A stretch of DNA of 64,000 nucleotides from Pseudoalteromonas luteoviolacea (lineage in GTDB: Bacteria > Pseudomonadota > Gammaproteobacteria > Enterobacterales > Alteromonadaceae), in NCBI RefSeq assembly GCF_018100925.1, contig NZ_JAGJEH010000001.1:372001-436000 (forward strand), read 5' to 3'. The position numbers were made by a program, and so were the translations under genes. Below the pieces are notes generated by a model. It worked only from the letters and a program-made list of their open reading frames with translations, ran no database searches and was not told where the DNA came from. Of this stretch, positions 1 through 10,064 are shown in pieces (position 1 is the stretch's first letter; each line of letters opens with the position of its first letter).

Positions 1-1
1 T

Positions 2-943
2 ATCAATGACTATAAAAACAAAGTTGATCTAACGAAATCGAAGTTATACATCACCATGACAAGTGCGTTAAGGGCATATTGTGATATTAAAAAGCAGTCT
101 AAGCTGGCCTCAGAGTTGAAGGACCTCAATGATAATCTTGAAGCCAAAGTTGCAGTAAGGACCGCCGAGTTAACACAGCTGAATCAATCTCTTATTGCTG
201 CAAATGAAAAAATCTTAGAGCAGCAAAATTCACTACTTCAATCGGAGAAAATGGCATCTGTTGGTTATTTGGCGTCGGGTATGGCGCATGAAATTAATAA
301 CCCGCTGGGTGCAATGAAATGTAACTTTACGGTCCTAAAGGATTATATTAAAGGTCTCAGCCACCATATTAGTGTGCTAAACAATGAGTCACTTAACGGT
401 GATTTAATAGATATATTTGAGCTGCTTGAAGACAATGAAATTGACTTAAATAGAATTGAGCAAATAGTAGCTGCATTGTCCGTATTTAATGGAGTATCAG
501 ATGAACGGGCGCAGTTGCATAATTTAACAGAAATATTCACATGTTTTGTCAGTAATCTTAGTACACAAATCGTTTTTGATAATGAGCCTAATAGTGACAT
601 CACGCTGCTTTGCTGTAGAGAGCAGCTTTTAAAAGTCTTTGATATTTTACATACCAATGCAATTGAATCTGGCGCTCTGCCACGTGATATTTCAGTAAAA
701 GTACGCTTGGGTAGGGGAAACGTGTCTATCTCTTTTAAAGATCAAGGGGTTGGTATAGAGCCTACAAAATTGAGCCACATTTTCGATCCCTTTTATTCAA
801 GTAAGCCCGTGGGGCAGAACGTTGGCTTAGGACTTACCATTGCCTTGATGCTAATTAAAAATCATCATGGAGAGTTAATCGCGACGTCTGAGTTGGGTAA
901 AGGGAGTTGTTTTGAAATCCGTATTCCAGTAAAAACAAGCTGA
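2..943 (+). CDS. Histidine kinase, 5' end cut by window (response-regulator/kinase type)
   Basis: The frame is open from base 2 through the ATG at 56, so the gene starts before the window and that ATG is internal. The codons ahead of it (INDYKNKVDLTKSKLYIT) read like the end of a receiver domain running into a kinase. A coiled-coil linker follows, then a HisKA H-box (MAHEINNP, His 78 counted from the ATG at 56), an N box near residue 200, and G boxes DQGVGIE and GLGLTIA. It should autophosphorylate on that His in the cytoplasm. There are no membrane segments in the visible part. The signal and partner are unknown; the hybrid kinase downstream may belong to the same circuit. Confidence 0.85.
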   Translation: MNDYKNKVDLTKSKLYITMTSALRAYCDIKKQSKLASELKDLNDNLEAKVAVRTAELTQLNQSLIAANEKILEQQNSLLQSEKMASVGYLASGMAHEINNPLGAMKCNFTVLKDYIKGLSHHISVLNNESLNGDLIDIFELLEDNEIDLNRIEQIVAALSVFNGVSDERAQLHNLTEIFTCFVSNLSTQIVFDNEPNSDITLLCCREQLLKVFDILHTNAIESGALPRDISVKVRLGRGNVSISFKDQGVGIEPTKLSHIFDPFYSSKPVGQNVGLGLTIALMLIKNHHGELIATSELGKGSCFEIRIPVKTS

Positions 944-1101
944 AAAGCTCTTAATAAATCATTGATTCGAAGCTAACTCTCTGCATTACTGGGCGTTTTT
1001 CAATTGGCCTCGAGCCATTTTTATTTCATTGCGGAAGATCATATTCTATATTCAATTAGGCAAGCTAAAATGGTTAACTCTGTTGAGCACAGGAAGTCAT
1101 A

Positions 1102-3522
1102 ATGTCACAAAACAGCAGCACCGACTTAGAAAGCGAAAATAAGAAATTAAAATTAGCGCTTGAAAAGGTCACATCTGAAAGAGACAAATACAAAAACCTC
1201 TTTGATGCATCGGGGGATGCATTATCCATTATCGATCTAAAGTCCGGAAAGTTTATCGAATGCAATGCGGCAGCAGTTGAAATGCACGGTGTTCAGAATA
1301 AGGACAAGTTCTTACAGCTTGGTCCTGCAGATATTTCGCCTAAGTATCAACCTTGTGGCCAGCTATCAGAATCCTTGGCTAAAGGGTTTATTACAAAAGC
1401 GCGTGATGAAGGAGCGCAGCTATTTCAATGGACACATAATCGCCTCGATGGGTCGACTTTTCCTTGTTTAGTGTCACTTACGGCGATTCAATCGCATGGC
1501 GAGGATTTGATCTTGGCAATAGGCCGAGATATCACCGAAATTGTCAGAACTCAGAAGCAGCTAGATGAAGCCCACTCAGATTTGAAACGCTATAAAAAAG
1601 CATATCAAAGGGAAAAAGAAAAGTTTGAGCATTTTGTTAATCTAGCGCCGGTGGGAATAGCTATTAATTATATGAAGGACGGCAGCTTTCAATACGTTAA
1701 TCATGAGTTTAGCAATATGACAGGGTATTCAGTAGAAGAGCTGAATAATATGGATTATTGGCAGCTAACTCCGCGTAAATATGAAGAGCAAGAGTACAAG
1801 CAGCTGGATGACTTAAAACAACAAGGCCGATATGGTCCTTACGCTAAAGAGTACATACATAAAGCGGGGAGTACTTTTCCCGTTTTACTGTCAGGAATAA
1901 AAATCACAGACAGTGACGGCGAGGACTTTATATGGTCCGTGGTACAAGACACGACACAACAAAAAGCGATTGAAGCACAAATACAAAAAGCAAAAGAAGC
2001 TGCGGATTCTTTTGCGATTCGCATGCAATTAGCGAATGACTCTGCGGAGATAGGTGTATGGGAATGGGATCTTGTTTCAAATGAGTTAATTTGGGATGAC
2101 TGGATGTTTAAGCTATATGGCGTAACTAAAGGTCAATTCTCTGGTGTCTATGAAGCATGGGTTAATAGCGTTCACCCTGATGACATTGGTTTCGCGAGTG
2201 CGAAGTTGGAAGCAGCTGTAAAAGGAGAGGGCGTGTACGAACCTGAATTTAGAGTTGTGCACCCTAATGGCGTGGTTCGGACAATGAAAGCAAGTGCCGA
2301 AGTTATAAAAGATGAAATAGGTAGAGCAATCAAGGTTATCGGGGTTAACTATGATGTTACTGATAAAGTCAATGTGATAGAAAAGCTGGCCGCGGCAAAA
2401 ACTGAAGCAGAAAATTCAGCCAAAGCCAAAAGCGATTTTGTCGCAAATATGAGCCACGAAATACGCACCCCTATGAATGCCATATTGGGCGGACTACAGT
2501 TGCTTGAAACCGCTGAATTAAGTAAAGATTTTAGACAAATACTGTCAAACGCATCTTTTTCCGCGCAAAGTTTACTCACAATCATTAATGATATTTTGGA
2601 TTATTCCAAAATAGAGTCAAATAAACTGGAGCTAGAAAAAGCGCCACTATCTTTCAAAGAAATAATAGAGTCTGTTAAGTATGACTTAGACTCAGTCATT
2701 AGTAATAAAGGAATTGGGTTTATTGTCACGATAGAGGACAGCTTCGACGACAGGTGGCTTGGTGATTTAGTTAGAGTAAAGCAGATCTTATTAAACCTTA
2801 CCTCAAATGCGGTAAAGTTTACCGACAAAGGCTCAGTAAAAATAACGGTCAGATCTGGTAATTATGATGAAAAAGAAGCTGTTAATTTACAGATTACAGA
2901 CACTGGTATAGGTATGAGTGAAGAGGCTCAAAAGTGTATATTCGACCGGTTTTCCCAAGCTGACACTTCAACTACCAGAAAGTATGGAGGTACAGGTTTA
3001 GGTATGTCTATTACGGCAAGTTTAGTGCAGCTAATGAAAGGGAAAATTGAACTAACGAGCCAACAAGGAAAAGGTACAAGCATCGATCTTTGGCTACCAT
3101 TGGATAAGTCATCTCAAGAATCTAATCTCAAACAGTGCAGATCTTTATCACCACCAAATCTAGCAGGGAAAAAAATACTGATTGCGGAAGATAATAAAAT
3201 AAATCAAATTTTGATAAAAACAATGCTCAAAGATACTTATGCTGAGTTGATGCTCGTAGAAAATGGCGTAGAAGCTGTTGAAGCTTGTCAAAATGATCTT
3301 TATGACTTGGTTCTAATGGATATTCATATGCCAGAAATGGATGGCGTAGAAGCACAAAAAATAATCAACAAACATTGTGCAAGTATGCCAGTTATTGCGC
3401 TGACTGCCAATGTCATGACAGGTGACGTGAAAAAGTATTTAGCTCAGGGGTTTGTCGCTCATATCGGCAAACCCGTAGATTTGAGAAATTTATATGGTGT
3501 GTTAAAAAACTACGCAGATTAG
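1102..3522 (+). CDS. Hybrid sensor histidine kinase with three PAS domains and a receiver
   Basis: This 806-residue protein has a short N-terminal coiled coil, PAS domains at roughly 27-150, 175-290 and 305-425, a HisKA domain with H-box NMSHEIRTPMNA (His 452), an HATPase domain (about 550-665, G box GGTGLGMSI) and a C-terminal receiver with phosphoacceptor Asp 740 (LMDIHMPEMDG). No membrane helix is visible, so it probably senses an intracellular cue such as redox state or a ligand through its PAS domains. AGGAAG sits just ahead of the ATG. It lies 158 bp after another kinase on the same strand. No His-phosphotransfer or output protein is adjacent, so the phosphorelay partners must be elsewhere. 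Confidence 0.93.
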   Translation: MSQNSSTDLESENKKLKLALEKVTSERDKYKNLFDASGDALSIIDLKSGKFIECNAAAVEMHGVQNKDKFLQLGPADISPKYQPCGQLSESLAKGFITKARDEGAQLFQWTHNRLDGSTFPCLVSLTAIQSHGEDLILAIGRDITEIVRTQKQLDEAHSDLKRYKKAYQREKEKFEHFVNLAPVGIAINYMKDGSFQYVNHEFSNMTGYSVEELNNMDYWQLTPRKYEEQEYKQLDDLKQQGRYGPYAKEYIHKAGSTFPVLLSGIKITDSDGEDFIWSVVQDTTQQKAIEAQIQKAKEAADSFAIRMQLANDSAEIGVWEWDLVSNELIWDDWMFKLYGVTKGQFSGVYEAWVNSVHPDDIGFASAKLEAAVKGEGVYEPEFRVVHPNGVVRTMKASAEVIKDEIGRAIKVIGVNYDVTDKVNVIEKLAAAKTEAENSAKAKSDFVANMSHEIRTPMNAILGGLQLLETAELSKDFRQILSNASFSAQSLLTIINDILDYSKIESNKLELEKAPLSFKEIIESVKYDLDSVISNKGIGFIVTIEDSFDDRWLGDLVRVKQILLNLTSNAVKFTDKGSVKITVRSGNYDEKEAVNLQITDTGIGMSEEAQKCIFDRFSQADTSTTRKYGGTGLGMSITASLVQLMKGKIELTSQQGKGTSIDLWLPLDKSSQESNLKQCRSLSPPNLAGKKILIAEDNKINQILIKTMLKDTYAELMLVENGVEAVEACQNDLYDLVLMDIHMPEMDGVEAQKIINKHCASMPVIALTANVMTGDVKKYLAQGFVAHIGKPVDLRNLYGVLKNYAD

Positions 3523-3538
3523 CTCAATAGCAGGTTGA

Positions 3539-4408
3539 TTAGTCAAAGCGCCAAGCAATAAAGCGGCTTTGTTTGTTGCCTTGTACCATTTTTACGACCT
3601 TATGTTGCTTAACACCGATTTTCGATAGGCATTTGGTCAAAGCCGGCAAATTATCTTTTTTGGAGACTAAGCTTGTAAACCAGCCTACTTGGTCTCTAAA
3701 TTGTGCACTTTCATTAATCATGCCCCGAATAAATGCCAGCTCGCCGCCTTTACACCAAAGTTCGGGCGCGTGGCCGCCAAAATTAAGGTGCTGTGATGTT
3801 TTGGCAACACCTAGGTTTTTCCACTTTCTGTCAGTGCCTTTTTTTGCTTCTTGCTCACTTGCGTGGAATGGCGGATTACACATGGTGATATCAAAATAGT
3901 CGCTTTTACCAATGATCCCTGTAAAAAATGCATCGCTATTAGGTTGATGCTTTACTTTTATAGGCAGCTTATTCGCTTTGACAATACTTTGACTAACTTT
4001 TACTGCAATTGGGTTTATATCACTCCCTACAAACTGCCATTTGTATTCAGATTGACCTATGATCGGGTAAATCAAATTGGCGCCTGTGCCAATATCTAGG
4101 CACTTTACCTTTTTACCTGTAGGTACAATGTCATTGTGTTCTTCGGCAAGTAGGTCGGCAAGTGCATGAATGTAATCAGCTCTGCCGGGAACTGGGGGAC
4201 ACAAAAATTGGTCAGGCAAATCCCAAAAAGCAATACCGTAATGTTTAAAAAGTAATGCTTTGTTAAGGAGTATCACCGCCTTAGGATCAGAGAAGTCGAC
4301 AGTATCTTCACCGTTTTGTTTTGTAACTAGATAATTTGCAAGTTCAGGAACTACTTTTGTTAGTCCAGGAAGATCATAGCCTGAGGCGTGTTTGTTTCTA
4401 GGGTGCAT
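3539..4408 (-). CDS. rlmF: 23S rRNA (adenine(1618)-N(6))-methyltransferase RlmF
   Basis: The start (MHPRNKHASGYDL) and overall arrangement match RlmF (formerly YbiN) of enteric bacteria, which uses S-adenosylmethionine to methylate A1618 of 23S rRNA. Visible motifs are the SAM-binding stretch LDIGTGANLIYPIIG and the N6-adenine catalytic motif NPPFH. The length of 289 residues is usual for the family. It converges on the hybrid kinase with only 16 bp between the stop codons and is divergent from the hydrolase gene at 4531. No strong Shine-Dalgarno sequence precedes the ATG, but the N-terminus is conserved, so the start is fairly secure. Confidence 0.92.
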   Translation of the reverse strand: MHPRNKHASGYDLPGLTKVVPELANYLVTKQNGEDTVDFSDPKAVILLNKALLFKHYGIAFWDLPDQFLCPPVPGRADYIHALADLLAEEHNDIVPTGKKVKCLDIGTGANLIYPIIGQSEYKWQFVGSDINPIAVKVSQSIVKANKLPIKVKHQPNSDAFFTGIIGKSDYFDITMCNPPFHASEQEAKKGTDRKWKNLGVAKTSQHLNFGGHAPELWCKGGELAFIRGMINESAQFRDQVGWFTSLVSKKDNLPALTKCLSKIGVKQHKVVKMVQGNKQSRFIAWRFD

Positions 4409-4530
4409 GTTTGAAATTGTGTCTCACAGAATGACTAGTAAGAATTATACCCTAAATTCAATGTCTTCACTATTGGGGTTACTTTTTTAACTTGCAACTG
4501 GTACGATGAGTAAAAAGCCTTGGATATACA

Positions 4531-5436
4531 ATGATAAATCAAGAATCAATGCAAGTGCCGTTAGCTGATGCAGGAACATCTTTGCACTTGAGGTATATAC
4601 ACAACACCGAGAAGACGGGACCGATTGTTTTGCTTCTACATGGTGCGGTGGAGAATGGTAAGATTTTTTATACTCACAATAATAAGGGGCTGGCGCCATT
4701 TTTAGCGACTCATGGCTACAGGTGCTTTGTATTAGACTTACGTGGAAGAGGGGAAAGCGTACCGCCAATCTCCAGAGGCCATGATTATGGTCAAACTGAG
4801 TCCATTGTTGAAGATGTGCCTACTGCCGTAGAGTTTATTTCAAATCAGCTCGGTGAGCGCCCCCAATTCTGGGTTGCACACTCGTGGGGGGGCGTAATTA
4901 TGAATAGTGTATTTGCGCGTTTTCCGGAAGAAATAAAATACGTTGATGCATGTGCATACTTTGGCTCAAAACGCAGTCTATACAACAATCATCCGGAGAA
5001 GCTGCTAAAGGCTAATGTAATGTGGTATCGGCTTGCGTACTACTACACAAAAAAGCATGGTTATTTACCAGCTAAAAAGCTGCGTTGGGGTTCCGATAGT
5101 GAAACCGCAAAATCACATAGGCAAAGCGCTGAGTGGGCAAAAATAAGCCCTTGGGTAGATAGTGATGATGCTTTTGATTACGCCTATGAATTAAGTGACA
5201 AAAAGCTGCCACCGACTTTACACATTGCAGGAGTGAACGATAAAGCTCTGGCCCAACCAATTGATATAAAAATGTTTATGAAAGAATCTGGTATAGGCAC
5301 TCAAGCGCTAAATATATATGGTAAAAAGTATGGCCATACACATAATTATGGCCATATTGATATGTTGACGCACCCAAATGCAGTAACAGAGCAATTTCAA
5401 GACGTGCTAAATTGGTTTCGGGATCATCAACGCTGA
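4531..5436 (+). CDS. Alpha/beta-fold hydrolase
   Basis: A 301-residue alpha/beta hydrolase. The oxyanion-loop motif LLLHGAVENG is followed by the nucleophile elbow AHSWGG with Ser 118. The likely acid is the Asp in the HIAGVNDKALA segment and the likely base the late His in YGHIDMLTHP. There is no signal peptide, so it should be cytoplasmic. Esterase, lipase-like or lactonase activity are all possible and the substrate cannot be read from sequence. The elbow is encoded across a run of seven G bases (4886-4892). The upstream Shine-Dalgarno sequence is weak and an in-frame ATG six codons later is an alternative start. Confidence 0.85.
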   Translation: MINQESMQVPLADAGTSLHLRYIHNTEKTGPIVLLLHGAVENGKIFYTHNNKGLAPFLATHGYRCFVLDLRGRGESVPPISRGHDYGQTESIVEDVPTAVEFISNQLGERPQFWVAHSWGGVIMNSVFARFPEEIKYVDACAYFGSKRSLYNNHPEKLLKANVMWYRLAYYYTKKHGYLPAKKLRWGSDSETAKSHRQSAEWAKISPWVDSDDAFDYAYELSDKKLPPTLHIAGVNDKALAQPIDIKMFMKESGIGTQALNIYGKKYGHTHNYGHIDMLTHPNAVTEQFQDVLNWFRDHQR

Positions 5437-5446
5437 TTTAATAACG

Positions 5447-6949
5447 TTAATTTTTCTTGGGGGTGAGTTGCCCCAACTCTTTTTCAATGTATGTTTCAAA
5501 AGCTTGCCAGCGTGTTAGGGAACGGCTGTGGATAGGTTGCCGCACCTGAGTTTTACTCAACGTGGAAACTTTGCTTCGGCTTTTGTAAAAGTCCATGCAT
5601 TCAGGTTCATATTTTAAATAAATAAAGTTTAAAAGCTTTTGGATTGTACGCTCTGGGTCATCGATCAAGGTCTCATAACTAACATGAAAAATGCTTTTGT
5701 TAAGATGAGAAGAAAAATGCTCCATAACTTGCTGCTCAATGTCTGCATAGAGCTGGAATTCAGTTAACGAACAAAAGTAAGGTTCATTTTCTGCGAAATG
5801 ATTGCTGTACACAGACCACGCATTAGCTCTAAAGTCGCGTGTTAAGTGTATGAATCGCGCATTTGGGAATATTTTGTATATTAGCCCTATATTTTGAAAA
5901 TTGGCTGGTAGCTTGTTTATTACCGCCTCTTCTTGCACTCTGTTTTTTTTCACTTCATCTACATATACACTGCGACAATAGTCCAGCATAGATGTTGTTG
6001 TTTCATATATACATTCAGGAAAATCACGCTCAGTTCGCATTTCAAGGTAGGGGACTATCTTGTCGCTGATTATGATACTTTCTCCTATTGAGCCTACTTG
6101 AGAGTGCTGTGTAAGTATTTGTTCAAGTAGTGTTGACCCCGTCCTAGGCAGTCCAACGATGAAGACAGGCGTAAACGTCGATTTCACTTTGTCTATTGGC
6201 TTGTCAAAAAAGTCGCTGTTACAAGTTTCAAGTAGACGATTGAAAAAAGGAACCATGTCTGCTGTTTTAAATTCACACTGTTCGAGTTGCAGTTTGTTAG
6301 CCTGATCGTAAAACTCAAATGCTTCTTTATATTCTCCCAACGCTTGGTGTGCGGTGGCAAAAGCATGATAAGCGATAATTTGAAATTTTGGGTGTTCGTA
6401 TTTTCCCTCAAATTCAGTTAGCTTTTCCATTAATGCTGGGATTTCGTTGGTTGGTGCCAACTGCATCAGCTCGAATATAATGAATATAGAAACCCCAGTA
6501 GAAGGGCATTCTAATCCTTTTTGAAAAACCTGATACGCATTGTCGATAAAGCCATGGTCTAAATAAAATTGTCCTAAGTGGTAATGAACTTGCGCATTGT
6601 GTCTGGCTACGCTGAGCGCATATTCTAATACAGTCTTGGCATCTACTGGGGAGCCTACAGCAATAAAAGCATCAGCCAAAGCATACAGTGGGTCGAGCAT
6701 TTTTGGCAGGTGTTCACATGCTCTTTTTAAGTAATATATGGCATTGTCGTACTGCTCTAAGCGCATACATATGCGCCCTAAGCCAAATAAAGCTTTGCCA
6801 TTTTTAGGGTTTTGTTTAAGCACTTGCTTGAACATAAACTCAGCTTCTCTAAGCCTATTTTCTAAGAGTAGCTCTGTGGCGCGGTCTAAAAGTAACATGG
6901 TATTAAGCTGTTTATTTTCATGATAAAAATAAAAAGAGGAAAAAGCCAT
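5447..6949 (-). CDS. TPR-repeat sulfotransferase family protein
   Basis: This 500-residue protein has about five TPR-like helical repeats in its first 220 residues, then a sulfotransferase domain. The 5'-phosphosulfate loop reads GLPRTGST (266-273), and the later stretch with LTRDFRANAWSVYSNHF supplies the Arg and Ser expected for the 3'-phosphate contact. The family transfers sulfate from PAPS to an acceptor; the acceptor here is unknown. There is no signal peptide. GAGGA sits eight bases before the ATG at 6949, which fixes the start. It lies 38 bp after the TonB-dependent receptor on the same strand, probably as one operon. Confidence 0.88.
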   Translation of the reverse strand: MAFSSFYFYHENKQLNTMLLLDRATELLLENRLREAEFMFKQVLKQNPKNGKALFGLGRICMRLEQYDNAIYYLKRACEHLPKMLDPLYALADAFIAVGSPVDAKTVLEYALSVARHNAQVHYHLGQFYLDHGFIDNAYQVFQKGLECPSTGVSIFIIFELMQLAPTNEIPALMEKLTEFEGKYEHPKFQIIAYHAFATAHQALGEYKEAFEFYDQANKLQLEQCEFKTADMVPFFNRLLETCNSDFFDKPIDKVKSTFTPVFIVGLPRTGSTLLEQILTQHSQVGSIGESIIISDKIVPYLEMRTERDFPECIYETTTSMLDYCRSVYVDEVKKNRVQEEAVINKLPANFQNIGLIYKIFPNARFIHLTRDFRANAWSVYSNHFAENEPYFCSLTEFQLYADIEQQVMEHFSSHLNKSIFHVSYETLIDDPERTIQKLLNFIYLKYEPECMDFYKSRSKVSTLSKTQVRQPIHSRSLTRWQAFETYIEKELGQLTPKKN

Positions 6950-6987
6950 CGCTAATTCCTCTTTTGCTTCTGGGTTACAGATAAAGT

Positions 6988-9609
6988 TTAGAACGTATAA
7001 GTTGCTTTGACGTAGTAGAATCCACCATTAATACCAAATGGCGATGTCTCATAATATACCCCGCCCCAATTGTTAGAAGGCGTTAACTCTGTTGCACCGT
7101 CTTCAGCAAAGTTGATAACTTTTTCAGCATCTTGGTCGAAGATGTTGTTAGCGCCCGCTGTGAGACTGATATTTTCAGTCGCATAGTAGGTTAGCTCGGC
7201 ATCAATTGTGAATGTTGGGTCAGCCATGATTGCAGTAGCATCATAGTCGACGTGCACACCTTGATACTCTCCGAAGTAGTTGTAGCGGATAAAGCCTGAG
7301 AAGTCTTCCCACTGTTGAGTCCAAGTGTAAGTTGCGCGATGTTGAGGTAAATCATTTTCTAAACGTTTTACCTTAAATTCGCCAGTGATTGCAGAGAACT
7401 TATCAACTTCGGTCTCATTCCAGTTGTATGCCATGCTAAACGTGGCAAATCCACCAAGTAAATCCATTGAGTAGTTTGCAACCACATCCACACCTTGTGT
7501 TGTGGTATCAAAGTCATTGGTAAAGAACGACACTTGAGCAATGCTATCCACATTAGGCACACCATCAGCTTTTAGAGCTTCTTTTTGTGCTGGTGTCAGG
7601 TTGATTTTTTCAGATTGACTAAGTCTGTCTTCTACTTGGATGTTGTAGTAGTCGATCGTTAAGAATAAATCTCCAGTCTGATAAACAAAACCTAATGTGT
7701 AACTTTCTGATTCTTCAGGCTGTAATTCTGTACCACCAAGTATTTCTGAAACTGGGTTTGTCGGTGGTAATAATGCCGAGTCAACTAGTACGCCACTACT
7801 TAAGTTTGTTTGAACATTACTCACATTTGCTTGACCAACTGTTGGAGCTCTGAAACCTGTACTGACAGAGCCTCGCACTGATAAGTCGTCGGTCAGTTGA
7901 TATTGACCCATAATCTTAAAGTTGGTTGTAGAACCAAATGAGTCATAATCCTCAAATCTAAGTGCCCAACCCATTAAAAAATCATCGGTGAATGGCGTCT
8001 CTATATCAATGTATGCAGCGTAGTTACGACGAGAATATTCACCTGCGGCTGAAGGTTGGAAACCTGGGAAGCCATTAGAGCCAATACCAAAGCCTTGTTG
8101 AGTCAATGGACCTGCAATAAAGGAGGCTTCGTCACCGGCTATAACTTCAAATGTTTCTTCATGCCATTCAAGGCCTGTAGCAACGTTCACATCGTATGCG
8201 AGGCCAAAATCGAATCCTTTAGAAACATCTAAGTTAAAGTTTTTCTCTAATTGAATGTATTTACCAGGACTAAACTCCATTGGTGTTTCAGCACCAAGTG
8301 ATGCGTTCACTGTGTTAGTGATGAAGTAGCGTGATTCGTTACGTCCTACAGAGCCACTGATGTCATAAAAACCGCCTTCCATGAAGCCTTCAGTGAAGTC
8401 ACCTCTGGTACCTATGGTTAAAGACGTGTCAGTGATATTGCCGCCAAAGTTGGGAGTAAAACCACCTGGCAGTATCTCGTTAAAGGCAAAACAGTTACGG
8501 CCTAGTTCCGTATCTGCTGCAATTTGTTGATATGCAGCAATGGTTGCAACATTTTGAATGCGATTGCCATCAGCGTCTTTAAGGTTAATAGTTGGACAGC
8601 CAATGCCTGTACCTACGCCATCTAAGTCAGCTACAAGCAGCGTATTGCCGCCGTCATTGGAATAAACTTGAGGACGAGTTTGAGGGTTACGATAATAGAA
8701 ACCACCCTTTACATCTCTTTCTGAGTAGTTACCAAACATGTAAAACTCAGAACTATTGCTGAGCTCAAGGCCGACATTACCAAACAGCGTAATGTCGTCT
8801 TTAATTTCTGGAGCACCCCAAATTTGTGCAGGGTCTCTAATACCTTCTACATTGGCATCTGCATATGCTTGAGCATCTGGTCGTTGGACACTTCTACTAG
8901 TGGCATCTGCTTCTTTGTATTGGAAACTTAAATTAGCAAACCCTTGATCGGTAAATGGTAAACCAACATTACCTTCAAAGGTGGTGGTATCACCATCACC
9001 TTCGTAATACTCACCCTGTTTGACAGAGAAGCTTCCGCCTTCTGACGCGTCTTTCAATACAAAGTTCAAAACACCAGCAATGGCGTCAGAACCATATTGC
9101 GCTGCTGCACCGTCACGAAGTACTTCTACCTGTTTTAATGCAACGCTTGGAATAACTGAAATATCGGGCCCTTGTGCACCATCGTTAATACCACCACCTA
9201 AAAACGCAATGACAGAAGAACGGTGTCTACGCTTACCGTTGAGCAGTATTAAAGTTGAATCTGCTGGCAGACCCCTTAAGTTGGCTGGCCTAACTAAGCT
9301 AGCAGCATCACTGATAGGGTTTGCATGGACGTTGAGCGATGGTACAGAGCCTTTCAACAGCTCAAGCATATCGTCACCGCCAGCTTTGCTTAGTTCATCA
9401 CCGCCAATGATATCAATCGGGACTGGTGATTCACCGACGGATCTCGGTGCGGCCCTAGAACCTACCACGGCTATTTTTTCAATGTCTTTGTTAGCTCCTT
9501 CTTCTCTGGCATCTGCTTGAACGCCAAATGCAAGTAAAGCTGTGGTTGCTGCAGTTGTAGAAATCGCAAATCGAATTGCATTTCTTAGTTTGCATCTCTG
9601 TAGTTTCAT
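6988..9609 (-). CDS. TonB-dependent outer-membrane receptor
   Basis: An 873-residue receptor with a long Sec signal peptide (cleavage near LLAFGVQADA), a plug domain beginning near EKIAVVGSRAAPRS and containing NLRGLPADSTLILLNGKR, and a beta-barrel ending in an aromatic residue (YVKATYTF) as expected for BAM recognition. It should import a ligand across the outer membrane with TonB-ExbBD energy. The plug is followed by VLRDGAAAQYGSDAIAGVLNF, typical of the large receptors of marine Alteromonadales and Xanthomonas rather than of classic siderophore receptors. The substrate is unknown. The TPR-sulfotransferase follows directly. Confidence 0.93.
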   Translation of the reverse strand: MKLQRCKLRNAIRFAISTTAATTALLAFGVQADAREEGANKDIEKIAVVGSRAAPRSVGESPVPIDIIGGDELSKAGGDDMLELLKGSVPSLNVHANPISDAASLVRPANLRGLPADSTLILLNGKRRHRSSVIAFLGGGINDGAQGPDISVIPSVALKQVEVLRDGAAAQYGSDAIAGVLNFVLKDASEGGSFSVKQGEYYEGDGDTTTFEGNVGLPFTDQGFANLSFQYKEADATSRSVQRPDAQAYADANVEGIRDPAQIWGAPEIKDDITLFGNVGLELSNSSEFYMFGNYSERDVKGGFYYRNPQTRPQVYSNDGGNTLLVADLDGVGTGIGCPTINLKDADGNRIQNVATIAAYQQIAADTELGRNCFAFNEILPGGFTPNFGGNITDTSLTIGTRGDFTEGFMEGGFYDISGSVGRNESRYFITNTVNASLGAETPMEFSPGKYIQLEKNFNLDVSKGFDFGLAYDVNVATGLEWHEETFEVIAGDEASFIAGPLTQQGFGIGSNGFPGFQPSAAGEYSRRNYAAYIDIETPFTDDFLMGWALRFEDYDSFGSTTNFKIMGQYQLTDDLSVRGSVSTGFRAPTVGQANVSNVQTNLSSGVLVDSALLPPTNPVSEILGGTELQPEESESYTLGFVYQTGDLFLTIDYYNIQVEDRLSQSEKINLTPAQKEALKADGVPNVDSIAQVSFFTNDFDTTTQGVDVVANYSMDLLGGFATFSMAYNWNETEVDKFSAITGEFKVKRLENDLPQHRATYTWTQQWEDFSGFIRYNYFGEYQGVHVDYDATAIMADPTFTIDAELTYYATENISLTAGANNIFDQDAEKVINFAEDGATELTPSNNWGGVYYETSPFGINGGFYYVKATYTF

Positions 9610-10064
9610 CCTGTTTCCCCAGTTTTTCTAAACTTTTTTTGTAAACTAAATTGCAATATGCAATAACGTGCTTTCTCAAGAACTTATTCAAATGATTAAC
9701 ACATTTATAAAAATAGCAGCCAATTTGCTAAGTTCAATCTTTTGTTTGATTTAATTGCATTTATTTCTGATTTGTGACGATTTTAGGTCTTTTTAGCCTG
9801 TAAATTGAGCGGTGTTGTTTCTTGGATGGGTATATTTTGTAATTTTTGTTAAATGTGAGGCGGGGAGACTGTCTGAACATTCAATATAAATATTGATTAT
9901 AGCGGGATTTTATAACACAAAAAGGCCGGGATATTATTAATTTGATAATACAATGTAAATGGCTTTGTGGGGTATGTTTGAGCGGTATTTTGGACCAAAT
10001 ATCAACACGCTTTTTATATAGAACTTTGCTAGAATGACAAAAAATAAGTTAATTTCGGATATCG
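9610..10064. other. Divergent intergenic region, no gene seen
   Basis: 455 bp of AT-rich DNA between the receptor gene (leftward) and the LETM1-like gene (rightward). I see no convincing coding frame. A short dyad, ATTGCA-ATA-TGCAAT, lies at 9650-9664, 41 bp before the receptor ATG, and could be an operator or part of the leader. TAGAAT at 10030-10035 is a possible -10 box for the rightward gene, but no good -35 matches it. Confidence 0.5.

Noticed and set aside
9020-9520. 166-codon rightward frame opposite the TonB receptor gene
   Set aside because: It lies wholly antisense to the conserved plug region of the receptor, is Ser/Pro-rich without any family pattern, and has no ribosome site.
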